Shown: positions 1 to 10,489, counted from the stretch's first letter. The stretch is DNA of 64,000 nt from Pseudomonadota bacterium (GCA_023386635.1 JAEWJH010000039.1:24957-88956), one strand, 5' to 3'. The notes: a model not told the origin generated them from the letters alone. Translations and numbers: made by a program.

Positions 1-284
1 TCGAGACCGGCGAGGCGGCGGTGGTCGCGGTCGCCCGCGATAGCTATGACGCGGTGCTGATGGATGTGACGCTGACGGGCATCGATGGGCTCGAGGCGAC
101 CCGAAAAATCCGCGCGCTGCCCGGGGCTGCCGGACGCATCCCGGTGATCGGCATTTCCGGCCGCAACGAAGCCGGCGACGACAAAGCAGCGCGCGCCGCC
201 GGCATGGACGACTATCTCGTCAAGCCAGTCAGTCCCGTGCGGCTCGCGCAGGCATTGTCCGCTTTCGCGCCGGCTGATCGCTGA
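1..284 (+). CDS. Response regulator receiver domain, C-terminal part (truncated by window edge)
   Basis: The reading frame is open from the window edge (codons begin at base 3) to the stop at 282-284, so the start lies outside. The visible part is the second half of a CheY-like receiver: the phospho-acceptor aspartate sits in DAVLMDVTLTG, followed by the conserved Thr/Ser region (VIGISG) and the lysine of the YLVKP motif near the C-terminus. Ending shortly after alpha-5 with no output domain fits either the last domain of a hybrid histidine kinase or a single-domain regulator. I cannot choose because the N-terminal part is missing. It converges on the next gene, with stop codons directly abutting (284/285). 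Confidence 0.85.
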   Translation, partial: ETGEAAVVAVARDSYDAVLMDVTLTGIDGLEATRKIRALPGAAGRIPVIGISGRNEAGDDKAARAAGMDDYLVKPVSPVRLAQALSAFAPADR

Positions 285-593
285 TCAGCGCAGCGAATAC
301 ATCAGATGCCCGGTCCACCAGCTCGCATTGCTGGTGAGGCGGATCGCGAACAGACCAAGCCCGGCGATAAGTCCGATCCAGAACAGCGCGTTCGGTCCCT
401 TGGCGCGCAAGCCGAACACGCCAAGGATCGCAGCGCCGTCCACCACCATGTCGAGGATCATGGCGAGCCGGCTCGGATATTCGTGCGCGGGCACGAACAG
501 CCGCCACAGCAAGGTGAGGACGAGATAAGCGCACAGCAGCTTGAACATCAGGCTGCTGCGGTCTTTCTGGGTCGGTGCCGGCTGGTCAGTCAT
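285..593 (-). CDS. Small integral membrane protein, unknown function
   Basis: A 102-residue protein if started at the ATG at 593, which has a GGGGG stretch just upstream as ribosome-binding site; a TTG four codons earlier is the alternative. The N-terminal 15 residues are polar (TDQPAPTQKDRS), followed by about three hydrophobic segments: LMFKLLCAYLVLTLLW, MVVDGAAILGVFGL and ALFWIGLIAGLGLFAI. The topology suggests an inner-membrane protein with no visible catalytic motif. I do not recognise a family. It is convergent to the receiver-domain gene and is transcribed in the same direction as nothing adjacent, so context says little. Confidence 0.55.
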   Translation of the reverse strand: MTDQPAPTQKDRSSLMFKLLCAYLVLTLLWRLFVPAHEYPSRLAMILDMVVDGAAILGVFGLRAKGPNALFWIGLIAGLGLFAIRLTSNASWWTGHLMYSLR

Positions 594-661
594 GGTCGCC
601 CCCAATGAGTGATCAGTGGAGGCGAGCTTATGTCAGACCTTGGGCGGAAGGCTAGCGTCCG

Positions 662-1891
662 CTAGGCTTGTTTCAGCGCGGTCAGCAGATCCTCGACGAT
701 ATCGTCGGGATGTTCGAGGCCGGCGGAGAACCGGATCAGCCCGTCGCTGATGCCGAGTTCGGCGCGGGCTTCCGGTGTCAGGCGCTGATGCGTCGTCGTC
801 GCCGGATGCGTCACCAGCGTGCGGGCATCGCCGAGATTGTTGGTGATCTTCGCCAGCGACAGCGCATTCAGGAAGCGGAATGCACCGGCCTTACCGCCCT
901 TCACCTCGAACGCGATCATGGTCGAGCCGGCGCGCATCTGCTTGCGCACGATGTCGGCCTGCGGATGATCCGGCCGGCCAGGATAAACGAGACGGCTGAT
1001 CTTCGGCTGGCCGTCGAGCGCGACCGACACGGCGGCGGCATTCTCGGTTTGCTTCTGCACGCGCAGCGCCAGCGTCTCCAGCCCCTTGAGCATGACCCAG
1101 GCATTAAACGGCGACATCGCCGGGCCGCTCTGGCGCAGCACGTTGTGGATGTTGTCCTGGATGAATTGCTCCGAGCCGAGGATCACGCCGCCGAGACAGC
1201 GGCCCTGACCGTCGATGTGCTTGGTCGCCGAGTAGACGACGCAGTCGGCGCCGAGTGCGAGCGGGCTCTGCCACAGCGGCGTCGCGAACACATTGTCGAC
1301 CGTCAGCTTGGCGCCGGCGGCGTGCGCGATCTTGGCGATCTCGGCAATGTCGTAGACTTCGAGCGTCGGATTGGTCGGCGACTCCAGAAAGAACACTTTG
1401 GTGTTGTCGCGCACGGCGTTGCGCCACTGCGCGAGATCGCCGCCGTCGACCAGCGTCGAGGTCACGCCGAAGCGCGGCAGCCAGTCCTCCACCACCCAGC
1501 GGCAGCCGCCGAACAGCGCTTTCGCGGCGACCACATGATCGCCGGCGCGCACCTGGCCCATCAGCGCGGCGGTGACGGCGGCCATGCCGCTCGCGGTCGC
1601 GCGCGCGCTTTCCGCGCCTTCGAGCGCGGCCATGCGCTGCTCGAACATGTTGACGGTGGGATTGGAAAACCGCGAATAAAGGTAGCCGGGCTCCTCGCCG
1701 GTGAAACGTCCCGCGCACTGCTCGGCGCTGTCGTAGACGAAACCCTGGGTCAGGAAGATCGCTTCCGAGGTCTCGCCGAACTGCGATCGCTGCGTGCCCG
1801 CGTGGATCAGCCGCGTCTCCGGCCGATAATCGCGCATCGTCTTGCGCGGCCGCTGTGCGGTGGAGGATTTGGCGGACGGGTCGGTGGACAT
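662..1891 (-). CDS. metZ: O-succinylhomoserine sulfhydrylase (MetZ)
   Basis: 409 residues, PLP-dependent Cys/Met metabolism family. It condenses O-succinylhomoserine (or acetyl ester) with sulfide to give homocysteine in methionine synthesis. Family landmarks: N-terminal ETRLIHAGTQRSQFGE, YSRFSNPT, the substrate-loop region ESPTNPTLEVYDI, and the Schiff-base lysine in VYSATKHIDGQGR. The MetZ-type signature LGGVILGS follows. The ATG at 1891 is chosen because AGGAG precedes it at correct spacing; an upstream in-frame start would read into the leader. The leader carries a SAM-II riboswitch and a terminator-like hairpin, so expression should drop when S-adenosylmethionine is abundant. Length and all motifs are normal for MetZ; MetB/MetC paralogues are less likely because of the leader and the HAGTQRSQFGE start. 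Confidence 0.93.
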   Translation of the reverse strand: MSTDPSAKSSTAQRPRKTMRDYRPETRLIHAGTQRSQFGETSEAIFLTQGFVYDSAEQCAGRFTGEEPGYLYSRFSNPTVNMFEQRMAALEGAESARATASGMAAVTAALMGQVRAGDHVVAAKALFGGCRWVVEDWLPRFGVTSTLVDGGDLAQWRNAVRDNTKVFFLESPTNPTLEVYDIAEIAKIAHAAGAKLTVDNVFATPLWQSPLALGADCVVYSATKHIDGQGRCLGGVILGSEQFIQDNIHNVLRQSGPAMSPFNAWVMLKGLETLALRVQKQTENAAAVSVALDGQPKISRLVYPGRPDHPQADIVRKQMRAGSTMIAFEVKGGKAGAFRFLNALSLAKITNNLGDARTLVTHPATTTHQRLTPEARAELGISDGLIRFSAGLEHPDDIVEDLLTALKQA

Positions 1892-1930
1892 TCGACACTC
1901 CTGACATTTCTCTGTTGCCTCGCGGGCAAC

Positions 1931-1964
1931 AAAAAACCGGCCGGAGACAAACGTCTCGACCGGG
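1931..1964 (-). terminator. Terminator-like hairpin in the metZ leader
   Basis: On the minus strand a GC-rich hairpin (inner arms GAGAC and GTCTC, outer CCGG arms, loop GTTT) is followed directly by six T residues. It lies between the SAM-II aptamer and the metZ start, about 40 bases before the start codon. This is the arrangement of a transcription attenuator. A second small hairpin (TTGCC/GGCAA) follows it nearer the start codon. Whether the aptamer controls this hairpin or the ribosome-binding site cannot be decided by eye. Confidence 0.6.
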
Positions 1965-1987
1965 TCCAAAGGCCAGAGCCTTGCGTC

Positions 1988-2046
1988 CCCGGCCTTTTAG
2001 CGAGTTATTTAACGTGGCTGCAAGCCGGCCGGCTCAAAGGACCACG
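1988..2046 (-). promoter_or_regulatory. SAM-II riboswitch upstream of metZ
   Basis: The minus strand shows the compact H-type pseudoknot of the SAM-II (metA-motif) class: P1 is CGTGG pairing with CCACG, the loop carries the conserved TTGCAG just before the P1 3' arm, then comes the A/T-rich GTTAAATAA segment and the hallmark GCTAAAAGG. The loop sequence CCGGCC pairs with GGCCGG 3' of GCTAAAA to close P2. SAM-II is known mainly from alphaproteobacteria in front of metA, metX, metC and metZ genes, which matches the gene here. Identification is by motif recall rather than by covariance search. Confidence 0.88.
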
Positions 2047-2139
2047 GGATAAGCCGGTTCTTTAAGCCTGGTCTCTCTTTCCGTCAAGGCGACCTTCGGG
2101 TTAGATCGCGGCCACCCTGCCCACGTGTTTGATTGTGTA

Positions 2140-3246
2140 ATGACACTCGCTTTTGGCGACGACGACAAAGGCATCCTGCCAGACGAGGCGATCGCCGCGC
2201 TCGCAGCGCAAGGCGGGATCGTCAGCGCGCGGCCGTTCGTCGCCGATCAGGTCCAGCCGGCAAGCCTCGATCTGCGGCTTGGCAACGTCGCCTATCGCGT
2301 GCGCGCGAGCTTTCTTCCCGGCCCGCATGGCGCGGTCGCCCGCCGCATCGCCGATCTGCGGCTGCACGAGATTTCGCTGTCGAATGGCGCGGTGCTGGAA
2401 ACCGGCTGCGTCTACATCGTGCCGCTGCAGGAAAGCCTGATGCTGCCGCCGGATATCTCGGCGACCACCAATCCGAAAAGCTCGACCGGGCGCCTCGATA
2501 TTTTCACCCGCGTGATTTCGGATTCGATGCGCGGCTTCGACCGCATCGAGCCCGGCTATCGCGGTCCGCTCTATGTGGAGATCAGCCCGCGTACCTTCCC
2601 GGTGCTGGTGCGCGAAGGGGCGCGGCTGTCGCAGATCCGTTTCCGCCGAGGCCACTCGACGCTCGATGCGACGGCGCTGCGCGCGCTGCATGCGGCGGAG
2701 CGTCTGGTCGACAGCACTGATGCCGATGTGGGCGAGGGCGTCGCGGTCGGTGTCGATCTCGCCGGTTTCGGCGAGAACGGTCTGGTGGGCTATCGCGCTA
2801 AGCGTCATACGGGACTGATCGATGTAGAACGCCGCGACGGCTATGCGGTCGCGGATTTCTGGGAGCCGATCCCGGTGCGTCCCGATCGCACGCTGATCCT
2901 CGATCCGGACGAGTTCTACATTCTCGCCTCGAAGGAAGCGGTGCAGGTGCCGCCGGACTACGCGGCGGAGATGGTGCCGTTCGATCCGCTGGTCGGAGAA
3001 TTCCGCGTGCACTATGCCGGCTTCTTCGATCCGGGTTTCGGCTATGCCGGCGCCGGCGGCAAGGGATCGCGCGCGGTGCTCGAAGTGCGCTCGCGCGAGG
3101 TGCCGTTCATTCTCGAGCACGGGCAGATCGTCGGCCGCCTCGTTTACGAGAAGATGATGGCGCGCCCGCGGTCGCTGTACGGGCAGGGCATCGGCTCCAA
3201 CTATCAGGCGCAGGGCCTGAAGCTGTCGAAGCATTTCAAATCGTAG
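2140..3246 (+). CDS. dcd: 2'-deoxycytidine 5'-triphosphate deaminase (long alphaproteobacterial form)
   Basis: 368 residues. The family converts dCTP to dUTP for thymidylate synthesis. Recognisable features are the N-terminal GILPDEAIAAL, QVQPASLDLRLG (the conserved QPASxDLRxG of Dcd/dUTPase-fold enzymes), the segment NPKSSTGRLDIFTRVI with the SS/TGR nucleotide-binding serine and arginine, and a repeated beta-fold in the second half. It is about twice the length of E. coli Dcd (193 residues), which is the usual size for the Rhizobiales version containing two related halves. The ATG at 2140 is preferred over a codon five residues upstream because the protein begins with the family-like MTLAF. 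It is divergent from metZ. Confidence 0.88.
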   Translation: MTLAFGDDDKGILPDEAIAALAAQGGIVSARPFVADQVQPASLDLRLGNVAYRVRASFLPGPHGAVARRIADLRLHEISLSNGAVLETGCVYIVPLQESLMLPPDISATTNPKSSTGRLDIFTRVISDSMRGFDRIEPGYRGPLYVEISPRTFPVLVREGARLSQIRFRRGHSTLDATALRALHAAERLVDSTDADVGEGVAVGVDLAGFGENGLVGYRAKRHTGLIDVERRDGYAVADFWEPIPVRPDRTLILDPDEFYILASKEAVQVPPDYAAEMVPFDPLVGEFRVHYAGFFDPGFGYAGAGGKGSRAVLEVRSREVPFILEHGQIVGRLVYEKMMARPRSLYGQGIGSNYQAQGLKLSKHFKS

Positions 3247-3249
3247 ACG

Positions 3250-3714
3250 TTACTTCTCCGGCGGAATGGTCGGCGCTTCGCCGCTCATGAAGATCGGGAT
3301 CAGCCGGTGCGACACGAAACGCCAGCGGCCGTCATGGCCGTATTCGCATTCGGCGACGATGTCGGCGATCATGATGGCGGGGCTGGACTCAAGCACCGGT
3401 TTCCCATCCGCCGCGTAGAGCAGCATGATGCATTGAAACGTCGCGCGATTGCCGTTGCGCGCGTTGACGCGGAAATTGGTGACGACGTGGCGGGCGGTGC
3501 GGTCGCCGCGGCCTTCTCGCCAACTGTAGAAGCCGGCAATGGCATCGCGGCCCGTCATCACCTTGTCGCCGATGGCGAAGACGCCGTTCGGAACGTAGAG
3601 GTCGCTCGCGGTCCGGCCCCAGTTGTGGTCAACGTCGTACCAGTAGTCGACCTCGAGCGCGGTCAATTCCTGCAGGACGGTGGCGGTGGATGAGGCCGGA
3701 TCGCGGGTGGTCAT
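3250..3714 (-). CDS. NTF2-like (SnoaL-type) protein
   Basis: 154 residues with the cone-fold layout of the nuclear-transport-factor-2 superfamily: an N-terminal helix region (LQELTALEVDYWYDVDHN), then YVPNGVFAIGDKVMTGRDAIAGFY, the RTARHVVTNFRV strand and a terminal WRFVSHRLIPIF. Members of this group act as hydrolases, isomerases or oxygenase small-subunit-like proteins, and the HVVTNF strand is typical of those near ring-hydroxylating systems. No specific substrate can be assigned. It is followed on the same strand (upstream in transcription) by a TTT-type solute receptor 30 bases away, so the two are probably co-transcribed and part of a small-molecule catabolic locus. Confidence 0.7.
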   Translation of the reverse strand: MTTRDPASSTATVLQELTALEVDYWYDVDHNWGRTASDLYVPNGVFAIGDKVMTGRDAIAGFYSWREGRGDRTARHVVTNFRVNARNGNRATFQCIMLLYAADGKPVLESSPAIMIADIVAECEYGHDGRWRFVSHRLIPIFMSGEAPTIPPEK

Positions 3715-3743
3715 AACGGATATCCTCGTCGGTATCGTTCAGG

Positions 3744-4736
3744 TTAGTCAGGAATCTGGATCTTCGATTTCTCGATCACCTGCTTGCTGACCGTGAGCTG
3801 CTCGTCGACGAATTTATCGAGCTCGGCCGGCGTGGAGCCGACGGTGTTGACCACCAGTTCCTTGTAGCGCTTCGCCGCCGCCGGATCCTTCAAGGCTGCC
3901 GACACCGCCGCCGACATCTTGTCGACGATGTCCTTTGGCGTGTTGGCTGGCGCGAAGATCGCCACCCACATCGGGAAGTAGAAGCCGGGCAGCGTCTCGC
4001 TGATGGTCGGCAGCTCCTTCATGAAGCCGGAGCGTTCACGGGTCGAGATGCCGAGCGGCATGACGCGGCCTCCCTGGATGTTGCCGATCTGCGGGGCAAG
4101 GCCGTCGATGACGAGGTCAATCTGATCGGCGAGCAGGGCCGCCGTCGCCGGGCCGCTGCCGCGATAGGGCACATGCACCATCTGGATGCCGGCCTGATCG
4201 GTGAAGGCGGCCAGCGGAATATGCGATGCGCCGCCGACGCCGCTCGATCCGTAGGTCAGCTTGCCCGGGTCTTTCTTGGCGAGCGCGATGAAATCGGCGA
4301 GCGACTTCGCGCCGAGCGATGGGCGCGTCACCAGCACGAGCGGATAGGTCGCGATCAGGGAAACGCTGGCGAAATCCTTGCGCACGTCATAGCCGGGGTC
4401 CTTGCGGATATACGGCAGATAGGCGTGGCCCGGCCCCTGGAACAGGAACGAGTATCCATCCGGGTCGGCCTTGGCGATCGCGCGCGTCGCGATCAGGCCG
4501 CCGGCCGCGCCGTTGTTTTCCACGATCACCCGCTGCGGCAGGTGCCGGCTCATCGCGTCGGCCAGCACGCGCGCCATCAGGTCGATGCCGCCGCCGGCGG
4601 CAGAGGTGACCAGCAGCTTGATCGGCCGGTCCGGCCAGTTGGATTGGGCAGAGGCGGTGCTGGACAGAACCGGCAGCGCCAGCGCGGTGGCCAGTGCAGG
4701 GACTGCGAGCAAAAGAGTGCGCAAGGTGAGACGCAT
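3744..4736 (-). CDS. Tripartite tricarboxylate transporter (Bug-family) substrate-binding protein
   Basis: 330 residues. Starts with a Sec signal peptide (RTLLLAVPALATALALPVLSSTASA, with an A-x-A cleavage context before QSNWPDRPI). Bug-family hallmarks follow: WPDRPIKLLV, the AAGGGIDLMAR anion loop, YGSSGVGGASH, and VPYRGSGPATAALL. Such periplasmic receptors bind small carboxylic acids. The ATG at 4736 is preferred because GGAGG lies seven bases before it; the ATG two codons upstream is too close to that site. No TctA/TctB membrane subunits are visible in this window, which is common for orphan Bug receptors. It is divergent from the deacetylase-like gene across the AT-rich palindrome. Confidence 0.88.
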   Translation of the reverse strand: MRLTLRTLLLAVPALATALALPVLSSTASAQSNWPDRPIKLLVTSAAGGGIDLMARVLADAMSRHLPQRVIVENNGAAGGLIATRAIAKADPDGYSFLFQGPGHAYLPYIRKDPGYDVRKDFASVSLIATYPLVLVTRPSLGAKSLADFIALAKKDPGKLTYGSSGVGGASHIPLAAFTDQAGIQMVHVPYRGSGPATAALLADQIDLVIDGLAPQIGNIQGGRVMPLGISTRERSGFMKELPTISETLPGFYFPMWVAIFAPANTPKDIVDKMSAAVSAALKDPAAAKRYKELVVNTVGSTPAELDKFVDEQLTVSKQVIEKSKIQIPD

Positions 4737-4812
4737 GGGCATTCCTCCAGTGTCTGTGCCGGTGTGCTCCCGGCTCGTGCGGCCCGGCATGGTCCGCTTC
4801 CTTGACGGAGAT

Positions 4813-4824
4813 ATTATTAATAAT
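4813..4824. promoter_or_regulatory. Perfect AT-only palindrome between divergent genes, candidate operator
   Basis: ATTATTAATAAT is a 12-base perfect palindrome inside a longer A/T run (4811-4828) in an otherwise GC-rich genome. It sits between the divergent solute-receptor gene and the deacetylase-like gene, 77 bases before one start and 92 bases before the other. A GntR/FCD regulator is encoded two genes away, so it is the obvious candidate ligand-responsive binder. The assignment is an inference from symmetry and position only. Confidence 0.4.
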
Positions 4825-4915
4825 TAATCATGGACCATGGCAAGCCCTTTCCGGAAGGGTGCCGCAGCGAGCGGCGGTGGCGAATAGGCGCACCGCGATG
4901 GACAGCGAGGAAACG

Positions 4916-5767
4916 ATGGCGAATTCCAAGGAATTGATCTGGCCGAACGGCAAGCGCATCGCCGTGGCCGTGACGGTGATGTACGAGACATGGGCGGAGG
5001 GCAAAGCGCCGAACTATTCGGTGCAGACCACGCATCTCAAGCCGGGCACTGTCGACCTCGCCGGCCGCGCCTGGTCTACCTATGGCGGTCGCGTCGGCGT
5101 GTGGCGCGTGATCCGCACGCTGGACCGGCTGCAGATTCCCGGCACCTTCTTCACCAATGCGCGCTGTGCCGAGCTCTATCCGGATACGGTGAAGCAGATC
5201 GTCAAGTCGGGCCACGATGTCGGCGGCCACAACTACACGCAGGATGCGCTGCTCGCCTATATGGAGCCTGACGAAGAGCAGAAGACCATCAAGAAGTGCC
5301 TGGACATTCTCGGCGACAAGACCGGCAAGCGCCCGGCCGGCTGGCTCTCCTCGGTGCTCGCCTTCACCGAGCACACCGTCGATTTCCTTGCAGCGGAAAA
5401 GCTCACCTATCAGGCGGACGTGACCTATACCGATCTGCCGATCGCGCTCGACACCAAGAACGGCCGTATCGCCGCCGTGCCGAACAGCGACTTCACCGAC
5501 AACCGCGTGCTGCGGTCGAGCCCGCGCGATCTGTGGGACGTTTACAAGGGCACGTTCGACTATCTGCGCGAGAACGAGCCGATGTCGATGCTGTGCCTGA
5601 CGCTGCATTGCCATTTCGGCGGGCGTCCGATGATCACCTCGGTGTTCGAGGAAGTCATCAAGTACATGCAGCAGTTCCCCGACGTCTGGTTCGCCCGGCA
5701 CGAGGAATTGGGCCAATGGGCGCTCGCGCAGAAGGATAGCCACAGCTATCAGAGCCGTTTCTTCTGA
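4916..5767 (+). CDS. Polysaccharide-deacetylase-fold hydrolase (PuuE-like branch)
   Basis: 283 residues if started at the ATG at 4916, which has GAGGAA just upstream; further upstream ATGs lack a site. The NodB-type barrel is visible: RIAVAVTVMYETWAEG (where classical deacetylases have TFDDG), then IPGTFFTNARCAELYP, SGHDVGGHNYTQDALL and LCLTLHCHFGGRP. The canonical TFDDG is replaced, as in the PuuE-type allantoinase and amide-hydrolase branch rather than chitin or peptidoglycan deacetylases. No signal peptide, so cytoplasmic. Co-directional with the GntR gene downstream (20 bases) and divergent from a carboxylate receptor, suggesting catabolism of an imported amide or acid. The substrate is unknown. 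Confidence 0.75.
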   Translation: MANSKELIWPNGKRIAVAVTVMYETWAEGKAPNYSVQTTHLKPGTVDLAGRAWSTYGGRVGVWRVIRTLDRLQIPGTFFTNARCAELYPDTVKQIVKSGHDVGGHNYTQDALLAYMEPDEEQKTIKKCLDILGDKTGKRPAGWLSSVLAFTEHTVDFLAAEKLTYQADVTYTDLPIALDTKNGRIAAVPNSDFTDNRVLRSSPRDLWDVYKGTFDYLRENEPMSMLCLTLHCHFGGRPMITSVFEEVIKYMQQFPDVWFARHEELGQWALAQKDSHSYQSRFF

Positions 5768-5787
5768 ACTGCATTGCTGGAGCGGCG

Positions 5788-6612
5788 GTGTCCGTGCTGA
5801 TATCGCCGCTCCAAAATTTCAGACAAAGGACCGGCGTCGGTTCGATGGCATCGCAAAAATCCGCACGGCGGCCTGCGTCCCGATCTCCGGCATCGCGCCC
5901 TTCATCCGATCAGAGCGAGGCGCCGGGCGCTTCCGCCGTTGCCAACGCCGGACCGGCGCCGGTGGCGGACGCCGCGCGGTTTTCACGAACCGAATGGCTC
6001 GCCGATATTTTGCGCGAGCGGATTCTCAACGGCACGTATGCGCCGGGCGAACGCATCCGCGAGATTCAGCTCCGCAACGAATTCGGTTTCTCCAACGGTC
6101 CGATCCGTGAGGCGCTGCAGGCGATCGTCGCCGAAGGCTTGGCGGAGCGCGCGCCGTGGCATGGCGTCAGCATCAAGCAACTCGACGAACGGCAATTGCT
6201 GGAACTGTTTCAGCTCCGGCTCGCCTTGCTCGAATATGCGGCCGAACTCGCCGCGCGCAATCGCTCCGATGATGCGTTGAACAAGGCGGCGGTGCTGAAG
6301 CGGGAAATGGATGCCGGTTTTTCCGAGATCGACCGGGGCGGGCAGCATCCCTCGTTCAACGGCAAGCTGTCGCAATGGCTGCTGACCACCGCCGGCAACC
6401 GGATGATGCAGGACGTCTGGGACAAGACCATGCATCAGACGCTGATCTACGTGAACGCGTCGCTGCTGCGCAGCCATGGCCGCAAGAGCCGGGCGCTGAT
6501 CCACGCGTTGATTGATACGATCTGCAAGGGCGACGTGCCGGCGGCGCGTCAGGCGGCCCGCGATCTCACCCAGCAGACGCTGGTCGATCTTAGCATCGAG
6601 GGGACGCTCTAA
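5788..6612 (+). CDS. GntR-family transcriptional regulator, FCD (FadR-like) subfamily
   Basis: 274 residues from the GTG at 5788 (GGAG five bases upstream); an ATG at 5845 is an alternative that removes a low-complexity serine/proline-rich N-terminus. A winged-helix GntR domain spans roughly residues 70-135 (LADILRERILNGTYAPGERI, FSNGPIREALQAIVAEGLAER), followed by an all-helical FCD ligand-binding domain with LFQLRLALLEYAAELAA and histidines in KTMHQTLIY and RALIHALID that could coordinate metal. Likely the local repressor of the receptor/deacetylase block. The long disordered N-terminus (SARRPASRSPASRP) is unusual. Confidence 0.85.
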   Translation: MSVLISPLQNFRQRTGVGSMASQKSARRPASRSPASRPSSDQSEAPGASAVANAGPAPVADAARFSRTEWLADILRERILNGTYAPGERIREIQLRNEFGFSNGPIREALQAIVAEGLAERAPWHGVSIKQLDERQLLELFQLRLALLEYAAELAARNRSDDALNKAAVLKREMDAGFSEIDRGGQHPSFNGKLSQWLLTTAGNRMMQDVWDKTMHQTLIYVNASLLRSHGRKSRALIHALIDTICKGDVPAARQAARDLTQQTLVDLSIEGTL

Positions 6613-6681
6613 CCCGGCCTGAAGGCCGGGAACCGGTGTTCCGTGGCAGCGTTATCCTGCGCATCACGTCAGGAGTTCGCC

Positions 6682-6912
6682 ATGCTGTCTGCCTCGCGTT
6701 ACGTTCTCGCCGGTCATCCCCGCAATTGCGCGTTCTGCCGCGAGCCGCTGACGACGCAGGCGCACCGGCGAAACAACACCTATTTCTGCAACGAACTTTG
6801 CGCCGATGCGGCAGCCCAGATGACGGATACGCCGCGTTTGCCGGGGCGGGATCTCGCGCCGTCGCGGCCGCGTGTGGCGCCGACCTTGCGGCTGGCGGAT
6901 GCGGTTGCCTGA
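6682..6912 (+). CDS. Small zinc-ribbon-like protein, unknown function
   Basis: 76 residues. ATG at 6682 is supported by AGGAG six bases upstream. It carries CAFC and, about twenty residues later, FCNELC, a CxxC...CxxxC pattern that could hold one zinc ion. The C-terminal third is proline/arginine rich and probably unstructured. No enzyme motif is present and I do not recognise a named family. It is followed about 100 bases later by a strong terminator reading in its direction, consistent with a monocistronic small gene. Confidence 0.5.
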   Translation: MLSASRYVLAGHPRNCAFCREPLTTQAHRRNNTYFCNELCADAAAQMTDTPRLPGRDLAPSRPRVAPTLRLADAVA

Positions 6913-7017
6913 CGCCGACGTCACTGGAAAGAGCGTTGATCATTCGCTGGCGTTGACGGCCTTCGCGAAAAGCGTACCGCGAGCCTGCCGTGGGCCGTTA
7001 ACATGATCGAACAGCGA

Positions 7018-7052
7018 AGCCTTCGCCTGATTGAATCAGGCGAAGGCTTTTT
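7018..7052 (+). terminator. Rho-independent terminator
   Basis: A near-perfect long stem (AGCCTTCGCCTGAT pairing with ATCAGGCGAAGGCT, three-base loop) is followed by TTTTT. The T run lies on the plus strand, so it terminates transcription coming from the zinc-ribbon gene. The PRC-barrel gene on the minus strand ends only four bases away and may use the stem as well, although it has no T run in that orientation. Confidence 0.88.
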
Positions 7053-7055
7053 GAC

Positions 7056-7421
7056 TCAGTAGGCCGCCCAGGGCGCGCCGTAATAGTCGTTCACCGCGCG
7101 GGCGCGCGTGCGGTCTTCCCAATCCCAGCTGTTGCCGGAATATTTGGGGGCGCCTTCGAGCCGATCCTTGGTGAGGTTGACAAGATATCCGCCGAGATCG
7201 GTATCGTAAGTTAACTGGTTCCACGGCAACGGATAATGCTCGTCGCCCATGCCGAGGAAGCCACCGAAACTCAGCACCGCATAGGCCACTTTGCCATCGC
7301 GCTTGCCGAGCATGATGCGCTCGATCGAGCCGATCTTCTCGCGGTCGGCGCCATAGACATCGGTGCCTTCGACCTTGTCGCTGCCGATCAACCCGGCGGT
7401 TTCTTGCGTTTCTGTTGCCAT
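7056..7421 (-). CDS. PRC-barrel domain protein
   Basis: 121 residues from the ATG at 7421, with AAGGAG eight bases upstream. A single PRC-barrel covers most of the length: LIGSDKVEGTDVYGADREKIGSIERIML, GKVAYAVLSFGGFLGMGDEHYPLPW, then LTYDTDLGGYLVNLT. Free-standing PRC-barrel proteins are common in Rhizobiales, where they are associated with stress, envelope or photosynthetic functions, but their activity is undefined. The C-terminal tail WDWEDRTRARAVNDYYGAPW is typical of this group. It is apparently monocistronic. Confidence 0.85.
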   Translation of the reverse strand: MATETQETAGLIGSDKVEGTDVYGADREKIGSIERIMLGKRDGKVAYAVLSFGGFLGMGDEHYPLPWNQLTYDTDLGGYLVNLTKDRLEGAPKYSGNSWDWEDRTRARAVNDYYGAPWAAY

Positions 7422-7826
7422 CGTCAAACTCCTTGTGATGGATGGCAACACATCATCGGGCCGGAACGTTCCGGCGTTCATGTCGCAGTGTCTTTCGACG
7501 CAGCAGTCGCTTCGTTCTCTACCCGCGTGGTGTGCGGCGTCCGTCTTTCTGCACGTATGTCGCGCTCTGCGTGCGAGCCGGCTTGCCTCGGCCTTCTGAT
7601 CGACCTCAGCTAGGCCGGTCGGTCGCTCCGCGATGCATCAGCGTCGTGATCGAGCGGCTGGTTGATACGCGGCAAACGCTCGAATATCCCTGACCAATCA
7701 ACGGGACTTTCAGAGGACAATGGGCTCCGCACGCGCCAGACAACGTGGTCGCCCGGTACGGCGTCAGAACCCCCTTGCGCTGGTGCGCCAATAATGACAA
7801 TTAAATCAGCGCGCTAGAGGCGCAGC
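7422..7826. other. 405-base intergenic region, no gene seen
   Basis: Between the PRC-barrel gene and tRNA-Gly I see no convincing coding frame. Short frames here lack ribosome-binding sites and codon bias. It must contain the promoters for the PRC gene (minus strand) and the tRNA (plus strand), but no clear -35/-10 pair could be assigned by eye. Confidence 0.5.
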
Positions 7827-7900
7827 GCGGGTGTAGTTCAATGGTAGAACGGCAGCTTCCCAAGCTGCATACGAGGGTTCGATTCCCTTCACCCGCTCCA
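7827..7900 (+). tRNA. tRNA-Gly (anticodon CCC)
   Basis: A complete cloverleaf with encoded CCA: acceptor arms GCGGGTG and CACCCGC, D-arm with AGTTCAATGGTAGAAC, anticodon stem GCAGC/GCTGC around loop TTCCCAA giving anticodon CCC at 7859-7861, and T-arm GAGGG-TTCGATT-CCCTT. Discriminator T and terminal CCA at 7898-7900. It reads glycine GGG codons. Confidence 0.97.
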
Positions 7901-7923
7901 ATCTTCCCGGAACGCGCTCCGAG

Positions 7924-10257
<2,334 letters not shown>

Positions 10258-10489
10258 AGCGAAGTCCTCGTCGTCATTCTGAGTCGAAGAGGCGATATGG
10301 GCCGCGCGTGTTTGATTCTTCAAGCGCGGATCCCGCGCGGCGACAACACAGGGGATGGTCGTCGCGGAATGGTTGACAGCGCGCCTTTCGCGCGGATGAC
10401 CGGCGCATTGCATCCATGATGTGGCCGGACGGCGCAGGATCGACTATGAGGGTTTGGATTGAACGATCGTCTTCTGCCCCGATGACCCT

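Noticed and set aside
2101..3234. Minus-strand frame opposite dcd
   Set aside because: No start signal, no domain, composition of a shadow frame; dcd on the plus strand is complete.
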